Positions 7,152 to 14,928 of a stretch of 64,000 nucleotides of DNA are shown here, one piece after another (position 1 is the first letter of the stretch; each line of letters starts with the position of its first letter). Below the pieces are notes generated by a model that was not told where the DNA came from, did not search any database, and saw nothing but the letters and a program-made list of their open reading frames with translations. The DNA lies in contig NZ_LKTM01000372.1 in NCBI RefSeq assembly GCF_001417955.2, forward strand, positions 62,001-126,000. The letters are read 5' to 3'. The translations under genes were made by a program, and so were the position numbers. Source of the DNA: Mycobacterium gordonae. Its GTDB lineage: Bacteria; Actinomycetota; Actinomycetes; Mycobacteriales; Mycobacteriaceae.

Positions 7152-8203
7152 ACCAATGCCAAAGCTGCACTGCCCCAGCTGAATTGTGGATTTGCGCCCA
7201 ATGCGTGACCAGCCTAAAGGCGGACCTCGAAACTCTCGCCAAAGGCCCCCTGGTGACCAGCGAGTCGGGCATTGAGCGCCGCACACAAGGGCTACTTGCG
7301 GACCTTGAGGACGTGGTCACCCGGCAAACTCAAATGGGCACGAGCGGCGGCCACCGCAAACGTGGCGACGAACTCTGCGACCCGTTCGAGCCCGATGCCG
7401 CCGACAGCACCGCCGAGAAGGTCAAGCGCACGCGCCAGGGCCAGGCGAGCGACTTGCTGCGCGAGGCCCGCAACACGCTAACCACCATCGTGCGCGACCT
7501 CTGTGAAACGCGCGGCGTGGACATCAGTCGGACGTTTCGGGTGGTCAACCGAACTTTCATCGGGCCATTGCCGCCAGGGTGGCGACGCGCTTCTGGTGAT
7601 TGGCGACCAGCGCCGCCGGAATTGGCGAATTGGCTTGCGGTGCATGTACATTCGCTGGCGTGTGATGAGTCGGCGGGCATCTGGAAACTTGAGGTTGACG
7701 GCCTGGTGCGCAAGATCGAGAAGGTGATCGACCGGCCGCCGGCGCCGCGATTCTGTGGGCAGTGTGACACGAAGATTGACCGGAAAATCTGTGGGCTGAT
7801 GCTCTATGCGCGCAGGGAAGCGATCGAGGTCACCTGCCCGAATCCGGCATGCCGCACGACACACAACATCGAGGCGCTGTACAACCGCTGGCGCAATGCC
7901 ATTGACTACCAGATCGTTTCGCGCGATGAGATGATCGGCAACCAGCGCGCGGCGAATCCCGAGCTGCACAACACCGGGATCATGGGGGCGCTCGACGAAG
8001 AGGTCCGCTGGCAGACGTTCAACCGCTGGATTCGCGACGGGCATCTGCGGCCGGTGCGCTACCTGCGCCCGAATGGCCGGCGCGGGTTCTTCCGGCATGG
8101 TCCCGAGGATGAGCCCGAATACCGCGTGGGTGACGTGCGGCGGGTGCGGCGCAAGATGGCGCAGAGCAATCCGGTGCCACGGAAGTCAGGGGTGAAGGCG
8201 TGA
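7148..8203 (+). CDS. Large phage zinc/helix-turn-helix DNA-binding protein
   Basis: This 351-residue protein overlaps the HNH gene by 4 bases. The N-terminus has CQSCTAPAELWICAQC (two CxxC pairs). At about residues 200-235 a second zinc ribbon appears (RFCGQCDTKI ... CPNPACRTTHN). The last 90 residues look like a MerR/Xis-like winged helix (EEVRWQTFNRWIRDGHLRPVRY, then EYRVGDVRRVRRK). Proteins of this plan sit at the end of the early operon in many mycobacteriophages and are annotated as HTH DNA-binding proteins. A regulatory role, perhaps in the early/late switch, is inferred from position. Confidence 0.68.
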   Translation: MNQCQSCTAPAELWICAQCVTSLKADLETLAKGPLVTSESGIERRTQGLLADLEDVVTRQTQMGTSGGHRKRGDELCDPFEPDAADSTAEKVKRTRQGQASDLLREARNTLTTIVRDLCETRGVDISRTFRVVNRTFIGPLPPGWRRASGDWRPAPPELANWLAVHVHSLACDESAGIWKLEVDGLVRKIEKVIDRPPAPRFCGQCDTKIDRKICGLMLYARREAIEVTCPNPACRTTHNIEALYNRWRNAIDYQIVSRDEMIGNQRAANPELHNTGIMGALDEEVRWQTFNRWIRDGHLRPVRYLRPNGRRGFFRHGPEDEPEYRVGDVRRVRRKMAQSNPVPRKSGVKA

Positions 8204-8394
8204 GCGCGTGCGACAGAACCTGCGAATCACAGTGCGACGGTTGCCATGACCTCGACAACTGCGTACCCGCCACCACCCAGTACGGAGACCTGATTCTCTG
8301 CACGGCCTGCCGCGCGAAATACCCCGCGCGGCAGCCCTGGCGAATCGACCCGGAAACCGGCGAATGCATCGACCTCTACCCACCGGGTAGTTGA
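8200..8394 (+). CDS. Small Cys-rich phage protein
   Basis: This 64-residue protein starts at GTG 8200 in a GTGA overlap. It holds eight cysteines within 55 residues (CDRTCESQCDGCHDLDNC, then CTACRAKYP), enough for two zinc sites or several disulfides. Without a signal peptide, zinc binding is the more likely use. It ends the tightly packed early operon. No family is recognised. Confidence 0.6.
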   Translation: MSACDRTCESQCDGCHDLDNCVPATTQYGDLILCTACRAKYPARQPWRIDPETGECIDLYPPGS

Positions 8395-8431
8395 CCGTCC
8401 GCACAGTTATCGGCACGAAACAACAGGAGGA

Positions 8432-8743
8432 ATGACCATCATGGAGGAAGCCACAGCGGTTATCGCTGACGCTATCGCTGAGTTCATGCCGGAGGGCGAT
8501 GGCGGGCAGGATGGCCTAGCCAACCTCGGCAATGCCCAATCGGTGAAATCCGCTCTACGGAACGCGGGTTTTGCCATCGTGCGCGTCCCAAACATCGCCT
8601 TCAAGGGTCCCCGCGACACCAACGGCACGATGCTCCTCACCGCCGCCGAGAAGGCGGAATCGGCGCGGTATCCGGTTGGCGGCAGCAACGTCGGCGCGGC
8701 GGTCGCCCAGGTGCTGCGCGAAGTCGCGGCGGCAGCGGACTAG
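8432..8743 (+). CDS. Phage hypothetical protein
   Basis: This 103-residue protein has a strong AGGAGGA ribosome-binding site at about 8424-8430. It is preceded by 37 non-coding bases, so it may be independently initiated. It has an acidic helical N-terminus (EEATAVIADAIAEFMPEGDG), a middle region with VPNIAFKGPRDTNG, and an Ala-rich C-terminal helix. No recognised motif. The stop is followed directly by the first copy of a 26-bp repeat. Confidence 0.68.
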   Translation: MTIMEEATAVIADAIAEFMPEGDGGQDGLANLGNAQSVKSALRNAGFAIVRVPNIAFKGPRDTNGTMLLTAAEKAESARYPVGGSNVGAAVAQVLREVAAAAD

Positions 8744-8744
8744 T

Positions 8745-8959
8745 TGACAGAAGACCAGGTACGCGGCGAAAGGAACGACGTTGAGCGATGTCACGATTGA
8801 TGACGCGCGCGCGGCGGGGCCGTTCATGCTGTGCCAGGACTACCAGCGGAAATGCCCCGCATCCGACGACGGTTTTTGCGCGGGCGGTTACGCGGTAGAC
8901 GGAGATGATTGGCTCCGTTGCCACGGCGAAATCTGACAGAAGACCTCATACGCGGCGAA
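8745..8959 (+). repeat. Two copies of a 26-bp repeat in the early/late junction
   Basis: Copies at 8745-8770 and 8934-8959 share 23 of 26 bases: TGACAGAAGACC, three variable bases, then TACGCGGCGAA. Each copy sits immediately downstream of a gene stop; in the second copy the TGA is itself the stop. Repeated intergenic elements at this position in actinophages can be operators, start-associated sequences or recombination boundaries. Function is not known here. Confidence 0.65.
8781..8936 (+). CDS. Very small Cys-containing phage protein (51 aa)
   Basis: The TTG start at 8781 follows AAAGGAACGACG, a good ribosome-binding site, and the frame runs to TGA 8934-8936. The product has about 51 residues, starts MSDVTIDDAR, and has Cys residues spaced as CQDYQRKCPASDDGFC ... 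RCHGE, so it may be a small zinc or disulfide protein. Framing by two 26-bp repeats and a clear Shine-Dalgarno argue for a real gene despite its size. Confidence 0.5.
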   Translation: MSDVTIDDARAAGPFMLCQDYQRKCPASDDGFCAGGYAVDGDDWLRCHGEI

Positions 8960-8983
8960 CCGCCACGCGGGAGTTGCCGAGAA

Positions 8984-9014
8984 TGACAGCCGTGTAAGTA
9001 ACCCGTGCTATCCT
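8984..9014 (+). promoter_or_regulatory. Candidate promoter at the early/late junction
   Basis: TGACAG (8984-8989) and TATCCT (9009-9014) resemble -35 and -10 boxes with a 19-bp spacer in a gene-free stretch. It would read into the 9129 gene through the hairpin at 9065-9090. This is inferred from sequence resemblance only. Confidence 0.3.
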
Positions 9015-9064
9015 GCCGATGAACCACGTATGGGACGTTTGCCGTCCCCGGAATCCGGTTCCCG

Positions 9065-9093
9065 CGCCGCCACTGCTGAGCAGGGCGGCGTTT
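9065..9093 (+). terminator. Hairpin with short T tract
   Basis: CGCCGCC (9065-9071) pairs with GGCGGCG (9084-9090). An inner CTGC/GCAG stem closes a TGA loop, with one bulged A, and TTT follows. It lies after the early genes and could terminate early transcription or attenuate reading into the 9129 gene. Confidence 0.5.
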
Positions 9094-9128
9094 GTGCATT
9101 CAGCCGACCCCACGGGAGCAGCCGCCCA

Positions 9129-9605
9129 ATGCCCGAAGCCGATATCGTTCCGTCCAACCGGATGGCCATCGACCTGATACGCCAGGCGCTGGCCACCGGA
9201 GTCATTCACCCCGGCGACGACAAGACCGAGCCGTTCGCCTTGCCGGCGCTCCCGGCCTACCAGCTGGCCAAGCTGCCACCCGAGCAGGCTGAGCACTTCG
9301 CGCACGAGGCTGGACTGCCCAGCACCGACTTCGCGCTACTGACCGCCGAAGCACTGGTGTACACCCTGCAGGGCGCGGGCCACACGCTGATCAACACCAC
9401 CGAGCTTGAGCGGCTGCGTGCCATCGGCGCCGAAGCTGACGCGGCACGCGAAGTCACGCTGGAATGCATCTGCGGACAGAAGTGCGTGAGCTGCGCCATG
9501 ACCCAGGTCAACCCCGGCAAGTTCCGGGTCAACGGCCGCCAGCTCATCACCGCCATGCGCCAGCTCGACCCCGACTGCTCGACCCAACACCGCGGGCGGC
9601 CCTGA
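9129..9605 (+). CDS. Phage hypothetical protein
   Basis: This 158-residue protein starts at ATG 9129 after GGGAGCAGCCGCC. A longer in-frame start would translate through the hairpin, so the shorter form is preferred. It has a helical middle region (LPAYQLAKLPPEQAEHFAHEAG) and ECICGQKCVSCAM near residues 115-127, a likely zinc knuckle. The C-terminus reads RQLITAMRQLDPDCSTQH. It begins the run of small genes that leads to the packaging genes. Function unknown. Confidence 0.65.
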   Translation: MPEADIVPSNRMAIDLIRQALATGVIHPGDDKTEPFALPALPAYQLAKLPPEQAEHFAHEAGLPSTDFALLTAEALVYTLQGAGHTLINTTELERLRAIGAEADAAREVTLECICGQKCVSCAMTQVNPGKFRVNGRQLITAMRQLDPDCSTQHRGRP

Positions 9606-9904
9606 TGCCCCACCTGCTCATCACCGTCGACGGCGCCGAGTGGATGAACGCCAACACTGCCCGCGGCCACGGCGCAACCCACCTGCCCGCCGAGCTCGCC
9701 AGCTACCTGCAGCCCGGCGCCCGGCCGGAGCCATGGATGAAGGCGGTCATCTTCACGATTGCCGAGGCCGTCGCCAACGATCAGGACCTGCGCATCGAGG
9801 TCACCACCCGTGCGCAGGGCTGGACCGTCGACGTCAGCAACACGCCCAAACACTACGAGGCGCGGGCGGACATCTGGGACAGCCGCAACCCGGGAGGGAT
9901 CTGA
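9605..9904 (+). CDS. Phage hypothetical protein
   Basis: The protein has 99 residues. ATG 9605 overlaps the previous stop as TGATG. It appears to be a compact alpha/beta protein (LLITVDGAEWM start, LRIEVTTRAQGWTVDVS strand pair). There are no Cys clusters, membrane segments or catalytic motifs. Its place beside the packaging genes suggests a late or junction gene. The family is not recognised. Confidence 0.6.
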   Translation: MPHLLITVDGAEWMNANTARGHGATHLPAELASYLQPGARPEPWMKAVIFTIAEAVANDQDLRIEVTTRAQGWTVDVSNTPKHYEARADIWDSRNPGGI

Positions 9905-9906
9905 CG

Positions 9907-10107
9907 ATGGCAATCACAGTTCAGGTGAAGCCTGACCTCTCGGCCTTTGTGGCAGCCACCGAATCGGAAGTGGCCGCCATTATCGGTGATCACGTGTACG
10001 GCGAGAGCGGTCCGTACACGGACGAGGATGATCACAGCTCGGCAACCCGGGCCGCCGCCGACTTGTGCCGTCGGTATGTGCTGCTACCCCGGCAAGCCGA
10101 GGACTAA
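9907..10107 (+). CDS. Small phage hypothetical protein
   Basis: This 66-residue protein starts at ATG 9907, two bases after the previous stop, with GGGAGG upstream. It begins MAITVQVKPDLSAFVAAT and continues with an acidic middle (GPYTDEDDHSSATRAA). No motif allows a functional call. Spacing and ribosome-binding site support expression. Confidence 0.55.
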   Translation: MAITVQVKPDLSAFVAATESEVAAIIGDHVYGESGPYTDEDDHSSATRAAADLCRRYVLLPRQAED

Positions 10108-10112
10108 GGGAA

Positions 10113-10514
10113 GTGGCCGACCGCCCGAAGCTGGCCGGACACGTCCGGATCGGTGACCATGAGCTGCTGGTCGACGGCGAACCCTTCCCGTGGTATGTCG
10201 CGCCGGATGTCACGGTGACCGACACCGGACACCCGGGCGTGCCCTGGTTCGTCAACGTCGAGATCCTGCCGATTCTCGCCGGCGGGACTGGGCCGGTGCT
10301 GGACATTACGTGCCACGGGGACAGAAGCTCGCCGGTTATTGGTGACCGGCCATTCCCATGGTTTGTCAGCAAGGAAAGCTCGCCGGTTATTGGTGACCGG
10401 CCATTCCCATGGTTTGTCAGCAAGGACGGCTACCAAGTTGTCGGGGCCAAGCCGTGCCCAGTGCTCAAGCTGGCGTTCCTGGCCGAGCAGGTTGAGGACG
10501 CCCGCACCCCATAA
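10113..10514 (+). CDS. Phage protein with a perfect internal 17-residue duplication
   Basis: This 133-residue protein starts at GTG 10113 behind AAGGGAA. It contains two identical 17-residue units (SSPVIGDRPFPWFVSKE/D) at about residues 72-105. An earlier degenerate unit (LLVDGEPFPWYVAPD) lies near residues 15-30. The core GDxPFPWYV/FVS looks like a beta-hairpin module that has been copied. Many mycobacteriophages carry a small protein with a 'G.pFPwyi..dg' core near the left end; its function is unknown. The exact DNA duplication implies a recent event. Confidence 0.65.
   Translation: MADRPKLAGHVRIGDHELLVDGEPFPWYVAPDVTVTDTGHPGVPWFVNVEILPILAGGTGPVLDITCHGDRSSPVIGDRPFPWFVSKESSPVIGDRPFPWFVSKDGYQVVGAKPCPVLKLAFLAEQVEDARTP
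10325..10426 (+). repeat. Perfect 51-bp tandem duplication
   Basis: Bases 10325-10375 and 10376-10426 are identical and adjacent. The unit length is 17 codons, so the reading frame is kept. The absence of any mismatch, even at third positions, points to a very recent slippage or recombination event. Confidence 0.95.
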
Positions 10515-10535
10515 GCCCGACATGGAGGCAAGCTC

Positions 10536-10844
10536 GTGAACCTCAACGACCTACGCACCGAGGCCGACGCCGAACACCCGCCGGTCACTGTCGGGCTGGG
10601 CGACGGCACCGACGCCACACTAACCCCACTGCTGCGCCTGCCGCAGACGGTGCGCGACACGGTCATGGCCAAGCTCGCTGACCTCGACGGCCAGGACCCG
10701 GCGGTGACCGAGCAGGCCAACCGGCAGGCGCACATCGCCGCCGACATCCTGCGGCTGGTGGCCGACAAGGGCGAGCAGTTGCTGGCCGAGTTGGACGGGG
10801 ATGTGGTGCTGACGATGAAGGTGCTGGGGAAGTGGCGCAGCTGA
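10536..10844 (+). CDS. Phage protein resembling tail assembly proteins
   Basis: This 102-residue protein starts at GTG 10536 behind GGAGGCAAG. It opens NLNDLRTEADAEHPPVTVGLG, followed by DGTDATLTPLLRLP and a long helical C-terminus. That N-terminal pattern (LDDL.aEAd..y.pv.i.l.dG....L....RLP) resembles small tail-assembly chaperone-like proteins of actinophages. Here it sits before the terminase rather than before the tape measure, so the assignment is tentative and it may do something else. Confidence 0.45.
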   Translation: MNLNDLRTEADAEHPPVTVGLGDGTDATLTPLLRLPQTVRDTVMAKLADLDGQDPAVTEQANRQAHIAADILRLVADKGEQLLAELDGDVVLTMKVLGKWRS

Positions 10845-10872
10845 TGCGCTGCGCTCACTAAAACCTACGCCG

Positions 10873-11109
10873 ATGCCGTTCTATGGCGGTGCCCACAAGG
10901 CCCGACGCAAGCGCGAGGCCGAGCAGGTCGAGGCGGGCAAGGCGTACTGCTGGCGGTGCACGAAGCCCATTGCGCCGGGCAGCGACTGGGATCTAGGGCA
11001 TGACGACAACGACCCCACGAAGTACATGGGGCCTGAGCATGTCGCCTGCAACCGTGCCACCTCAACGCACAAGGCCCTGAATGTGGTGGACACATCGCGC
11101 GTGTGGTGA
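10873..11109 (+). CDS. Small HNH endonuclease of the packaging region
   Basis: This 78-residue protein has a minimal HNH/treble-clef core: CWRCTKPI, WDLGHDDNDPTKYMG, then PEHVACNRATSTH. It closely fits the small HNH proteins encoded next to the terminase of many tailed phages. These work with TerL in cutting concatemeric DNA, and HNH-terminase pairing is known for HK97. The C-terminus is short and basic. The stop falls within the first 16-bp repeat of the downstream non-coding block. Confidence 0.8.
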   Translation: MPFYGGAHKARRKREAEQVEAGKAYCWRCTKPIAPGSDWDLGHDDNDPTKYMGPEHVACNRATSTHKALNVVDTSRVW

Positions 11110-11259
11110 TGGGGCGTCGTGGTGATGGGGCGTGGTGGTGATGGGGCGTGGTGGGTCGCAGCATCATGGCTCTGACCTGCGGTTATGCATTGTGCCTACG
11201 GTTGTATCTATTGTGCCACCCTTTGTACCGGGGGGTGGGTTTGTATCGCGCATTGTAGC
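11103..11259 (+). repeat. Repeat-rich non-coding block before terminase: candidate cos/pac region
   Basis: Three adjacent 16-bp units (GTGGTGATGGGGCGTS at 11103, 11119 and 11135) are followed by six NTTGTRNC boxes. The boxes start at 11189, 11201, 11210, 11222, 11240 and 11252, with spacings of 12, 9, 12, 18 and 12. No ORF fits 11110-11383. The terminase small subunit gene starts downstream, and small subunits bind repeated sites beside cos or pac. The repeats are certain; the packaging role is inferred. Confidence 0.6.
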
Positions 11260-11383
11260 GACCCCATGGCGAGGGCCCAATCTCGCGTGATTTCCCTCCC
11301 CCGAGTGCGTTGGCACAGGTGGGGGCGGTGCGCCGGCGCCTGAAACACCATGCGGCAGGCCACATTTGGAAAGGGGTGCTCCC

Positions 11384-11773
11384 GTGCAAAAAACATGTGT
11401 CGTGTGCAAGCGCCCCTACCAGGCAAAACGCAAGGAATCGCTCACGTGTAGCGCGACCTGCCGGAGCCGGAAGCGGCACATGCGCCAACCCCCGGAGCAG
11501 GCTGAAACTTCGGACAACCCGCTGGTAGCGGCCACGAAACGCGAACTGGAAGCCGCCGGCAAGCTCGACTCAATGCTCGGTCAGCAGGCGCTCGCCTTGG
11601 CGGCGCGAATGTCGGGCGCGGACACTGTCGCGGGCTATGCGTCGCTGTCCCGGGAGTTGCGCACGGTCATGGCCGCGGCGATCGGTACGGCTCCGGCGGC
11701 ACCCCCGGCGGCTGGCCAGGGTGACGAGGTCGACGAGTTGAGGGCGCGGAGAGATGCCAAACGCGCTGGCTAA
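11384..11773 (+). CDS. Putative terminase small subunit
   Basis: This 129-residue protein starts at GTG 11384, preceded by GGAAAGGGG; a TTG six codons upstream lacks such a site. The N-terminus is a zinc finger (CVVCKRPYQAKRKESLTC ... CRSRKRH). A polar linker follows, then a helical region (LGQQALALAARM, LSRELRTVMAAAIG) and an acidic/basic tail. It overlaps terL by 20 bases and precedes it directly, the usual place of TerS. A zinc finger plus helices suits DNA-site recognition. No homology search supports it, so the role rests on position and size. Confidence 0.6.
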   Translation: MQKTCVVCKRPYQAKRKESLTCSATCRSRKRHMRQPPEQAETSDNPLVAATKRELEAAGKLDSMLGQQALALAARMSGADTVAGYASLSRELRTVMAAAIGTAPAAPPAAGQGDEVDELRARRDAKRAG

Positions 11774-13322
11774 GCGGCAGATTGTCCAGCCGGCCTACGC
11801 GAACTTCCCGAAGTACGTCGAGACCTTGGGCCCGGAGGTGTGCGACCTCGCGGCCCTAGCTGGTTATGCGCCCGATCCTGAGCAGGAGCTGGCGCTCAAT
11901 GCGATGTTCGCGCTGCACCCGACGCTGCGCACCCTATCTGGCAAGGTCGCGACGGCTGCTTTCGAGTTCGGAGCGGTCTGCGCTCGCCAGAATATGAAGA
12001 CGGGGCTGTTCAAGCAGGCGGCACTGGGCTGGCTGTACGTCACCGATCAAGAGCTGGTCGTGTGGTCGTCGCACGAGATGGACACCACCAACGAGGCGTT
12101 CGAGGACATGGTCAACCTGATCATGGACACCCCGGCGCTGAGTAGGCGTCTGGATCCCGATTTCGGCAAAGACCCGGGCATCAAGCGTGGCAACGGCAAG
12201 GAACTGATCAAGCTCCGGCCGAGCGCAGAGTGTCCGCATGGTCAGCGCCTCAAGTTCAAGGCGCGAACCCACGGCGGCGCCCGTGGACTGACGGGCAACA
12301 AGATCATCCTCGACGAGGCGTATGCGCTCAAGAAGGTGCACATGGGCTCGCTGCTGCCGACGCTGTCGGCGGTGGACGACCCCCAGGTGGTCTACGGCTC
12401 GTCGGCCTGCCACCCGGATTCCGATGTGCTGCGCGCGCTGGTTGAACGCGGCCGGGCGGGCACAAGCCCGCGGCTGGGCTACCTCGAGTTCTGCTCGCAA
12501 CCCGAAGAGGGCGCGTGTGCCGACGAGGCGTGCACGCACATTTTCGGTGTTGAGGGGTGCGCACTCGACGACATCGAGTACATCCGGCAGGCCAATCCAG
12601 CCCTTGAACGCCGCATCAGCATCGACTACATCCGCGCCGAGCGCGAGGCGTTACCGGCTGATGAGTTCGGCCGCGAGCGGGCCGGCTGGCACGACAAGCC
12701 GGACTCGGCCACCGAGGCCCTGATCAAGCCTGATCAGTGGAAGGCGCTGGAAGACCCGCTGTCTGAGCCGCTCGACCCGGTGGCTTTCGGCGTGTACGTC
12801 AAGCTCGACCGCACCGCTTCGGCCATCGGCGTCGTGGGCCGCCGCGCCGATGGCAAGTTTCACGTCGGCATCGTGCCGGCGGTGCGTGGAAAGTCGATCG
12901 ACTCACTACCAGGCACGGCGTGGATTCCTGACCGGGTCAAGGAACTGGCCGACGAGTGGAAGCCGTGCGCGGTGGTCATTGACGGCCACTCGGCCGCGGC
13001 GTCACTCATCACCACGATTGAGGGCCTCGGCGTCGAGGTGGTGAAGTCCAACGCGACGGATCTGGCCAAAGCGTGCGGCCTGTTCTACGACGCGGTGATG
13101 GCAGAGCCGGATTCGGCGGCCAGTCTGCGACACCGGGCCGCGACACCGCTCACCAGGTCGGTGACATCGGCCAAGAAGCGAGACCTGTCCGACGCCTGGG
13201 CATGGGACCGCAAGGACAAAGACAGCGATATCACTCAACTTATGGCCGTGACTCTCGGCATGCACGGGCTGATCGAGCACGGAACAACCGAGGAAGTCGA
13301 GGTATGGGGATTCTTAACGTGA
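11754..13322 (+). CDS. Terminase large subunit
   Basis: This 522-residue DNA-packaging motor has an ATPase and a nuclease domain. The Walker-A-like segment is CARQNMKTG (residues 76-84). Walker B is IILDEAYAL from residue 184, and a coupling motif lies in VYGSSACH. The C-terminal RNase H-like nuclease domain includes a VVIDGHSAA strand near residue 405 and an SDAWAWDRKDKD segment near the end. Length and motifs fit the phage Terminase_1 type of actinophages. It begins the head-gene operon and is followed at once by portal, protease and capsid genes. Confidence 0.93.
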   Translation: MPNALAKRQIVQPAYANFPKYVETLGPEVCDLAALAGYAPDPEQELALNAMFALHPTLRTLSGKVATAAFEFGAVCARQNMKTGLFKQAALGWLYVTDQELVVWSSHEMDTTNEAFEDMVNLIMDTPALSRRLDPDFGKDPGIKRGNGKELIKLRPSAECPHGQRLKFKARTHGGARGLTGNKIILDEAYALKKVHMGSLLPTLSAVDDPQVVYGSSACHPDSDVLRALVERGRAGTSPRLGYLEFCSQPEEGACADEACTHIFGVEGCALDDIEYIRQANPALERRISIDYIRAEREALPADEFGRERAGWHDKPDSATEALIKPDQWKALEDPLSEPLDPVAFGVYVKLDRTASAIGVVGRRADGKFHVGIVPAVRGKSIDSLPGTAWIPDRVKELADEWKPCAVVIDGHSAAASLITTIEGLGVEVVKSNATDLAKACGLFYDAVMAEPDSAASLRHRAATPLTRSVTSAKKRDLSDAWAWDRKDKDSDITQLMAVTLGMHGLIEHGTTEEVEVWGFLT

Positions 13323-13486
13323 AAGCGCCGCAGCTATCCGCCATCCTGGCCCTGCTCGCCGTCGCGGCGATCGTTGTTGGCGTGGTGCTGCTGGCGGGCG
13401 CCGCGTGGGGTCTCATCACTTTCGGAGTGTGCGCGCTCGTCGGTGCGTGGTTGCTCTACGACCCCGCTGGTAAGCCCACGCCATGA
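13304..13486 (+). CDS. Small two-segment membrane protein
   Basis: This protein has 60 residues from ATG 13304, with GAGGAAGTCGAGG upstream; a GTG at 13319 that overlaps the terL stop is an alternative. Two hydrophobic stretches (LSAILALLAVAAIVVGVVLL and WGLITFGVCALVGAWLLY) form a membrane hairpin with a short polar tail. It overlaps terL and portal by 19 and 4 bases. Small membrane proteins at this location recur in mycobacteriophages; their role is unknown. Confidence 0.7.
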   Translation: MGILNVKAPQLSAILALLAVAAIVVGVVLLAGAAWGLITFGVCALVGAWLLYDPAGKPTP

Positions 13487-14928
13487 GGTGGCTAGACCGC
13501 CTCAAGGGCGCCAGCTCTCCCGCGCGCGACATCTCGACAATCGACGAGTACGCCGCCGCGGTTAATCAATTCGCGTTCGGCGGGCACACCTACGGCTACG
13601 GCTACACCAACGGCCTCAGCAACGGCGTCCAGCAGACGCTCAAGGGGCCGGCGACCGAGATGGCGCCGAACAACTTCCGCGGGCTGGCGGCGCACGCCTA
13701 TGCCGCCAACGGCGTGGTGTTCGCCTGCATGTTGGTCCGCATGCTGGTCTTCTCGTCGATCCGCTTTCGGTGGCAGACGATCACCGACGGAAAGCCGTCG
13801 GACATGTTCGGCACGCCCGAACTCAGGGTGCTTGAGCGGCCATGGACCGGCGGCACCACGCAGGACATGTTGATCCGCACCATCCAGGACGCCGACCTGG
13901 CCGGCAACGGCTACTGGTTTCGGGACACATCGCTCGCCCGGCTGGGAACCGCCGACCCAGGCGGCGAGATGGTGCGACTTCGCCCCGACTGGACCGACGT
14001 CGTGGTCACCGAGCGGATGCTTGCTGACGGCCGCGGTCAGATCGGTTGGCGCAAGCTCGGGTTTGTCTACACCGAGGGCGGCCTTCAGTCGGGCAATGAC
14101 CCGGTCGGCTTGCTCGCTGACGAGATCGCACATTTCGCCCCGATCCCCGATCCACTCGCGAGCTACCGGGGCATGTCGTGGCTGACGCCGATCCTGCGGG
14201 AGATTCAGAACGATCAGTCGATGTCGCGCCACCAACAGGCATTCTTCGACAACGGCGCCACGGTGAACATGGTCATCAAGCACGAAAAGGGTGCGACGCA
14301 GGCCGCTGTCGAGAAGTGGGAGAAAGAGTTCCGGGCGAAGTTCACGGGACCGGAGAACGCCTACAAGACGCTGCAACTCTACCCCGGCGCCGACGCGACG
14401 CCAGTGGGCGCGAACTTCCAGGAGATCGATTTCAAGAAGGTCCGCGGTGGCGGTGAAACCAGGATTGCGGCCGCCGCACAGGTTCCGCCCATCATCGTCG
14501 GGCTGTCCGAAGGGCTTGAGGCGGCGACGTATTCCAACTACCTACTGGCCCGCAAGCGGTTCGCTGACGGCACGATACATCCGCTGTGGCAGAACGTCGC
14601 AGGGTCGCTCGAAGACATCGTTCAGCGGCCACCTGGCGCCGGCAACAGGCTGTGGTACGACGCGACCGATGTCCCGTTCCTGCGTGAGGACGAGAAGGAC
14701 GCCGCGGAGATTGCTGCGAAGACTGCCGCCACCATCAATTCCTACATCACTGCGGGCTACGAACCCGACTCGGTGGTCAAGGCCGTCGAGGCTAACGACC
14801 TGCGGCTGCTCAGGCATTCGGGCATGTACAGCGTGCAGCTACAGAAGCCGGGCGCAGAACAGCCAACAACGCCGGCCAGCACCAATGGGCAGGCCAAAGG
14901 AGGTGTACTCAATGGCGCAACCAACTGA
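13483..14928 (+). CDS. Portal protein
   Basis: This 481-residue HK97-family portal forms the dodecameric ring at the packaging vertex. Typical features are the N-terminal VVFACMLVRMLVFSSIRFRW segment, the APIPDPLASYRGMSWLTPIL clip/wing region, a long helix with KHEKGATQAAVEKWEKEF, and the GGGETRIAAAAQVPP segment preceding the crown. The gene lies between terL and the protease in the standard order, overlapping the previous gene by 4 bases and the protease by 17. Length matches the family. Confidence 0.92.
   Translation: MRWLDRLKGASSPARDISTIDEYAAAVNQFAFGGHTYGYGYTNGLSNGVQQTLKGPATEMAPNNFRGLAAHAYAANGVVFACMLVRMLVFSSIRFRWQTITDGKPSDMFGTPELRVLERPWTGGTTQDMLIRTIQDADLAGNGYWFRDTSLARLGTADPGGEMVRLRPDWTDVVVTERMLADGRGQIGWRKLGFVYTEGGLQSGNDPVGLLADEIAHFAPIPDPLASYRGMSWLTPILREIQNDQSMSRHQQAFFDNGATVNMVIKHEKGATQAAVEKWEKEFRAKFTGPENAYKTLQLYPGADATPVGANFQEIDFKKVRGGGETRIAAAAQVPPIIVGLSEGLEAATYSNYLLARKRFADGTIHPLWQNVAGSLEDIVQRPPGAGNRLWYDATDVPFLREDEKDAAEIAAKTAATINSYITAGYEPDSVVKAVEANDLRLLRHSGMYSVQLQKPGAEQPTTPASTNGQAKGGVLNGATN

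Noticed and set aside
10325..10426. Possible CRISPR-like repeat
   Set aside because: The units are adjacent without spacers and are coding; no CRISPR array was seen anywhere in the window.
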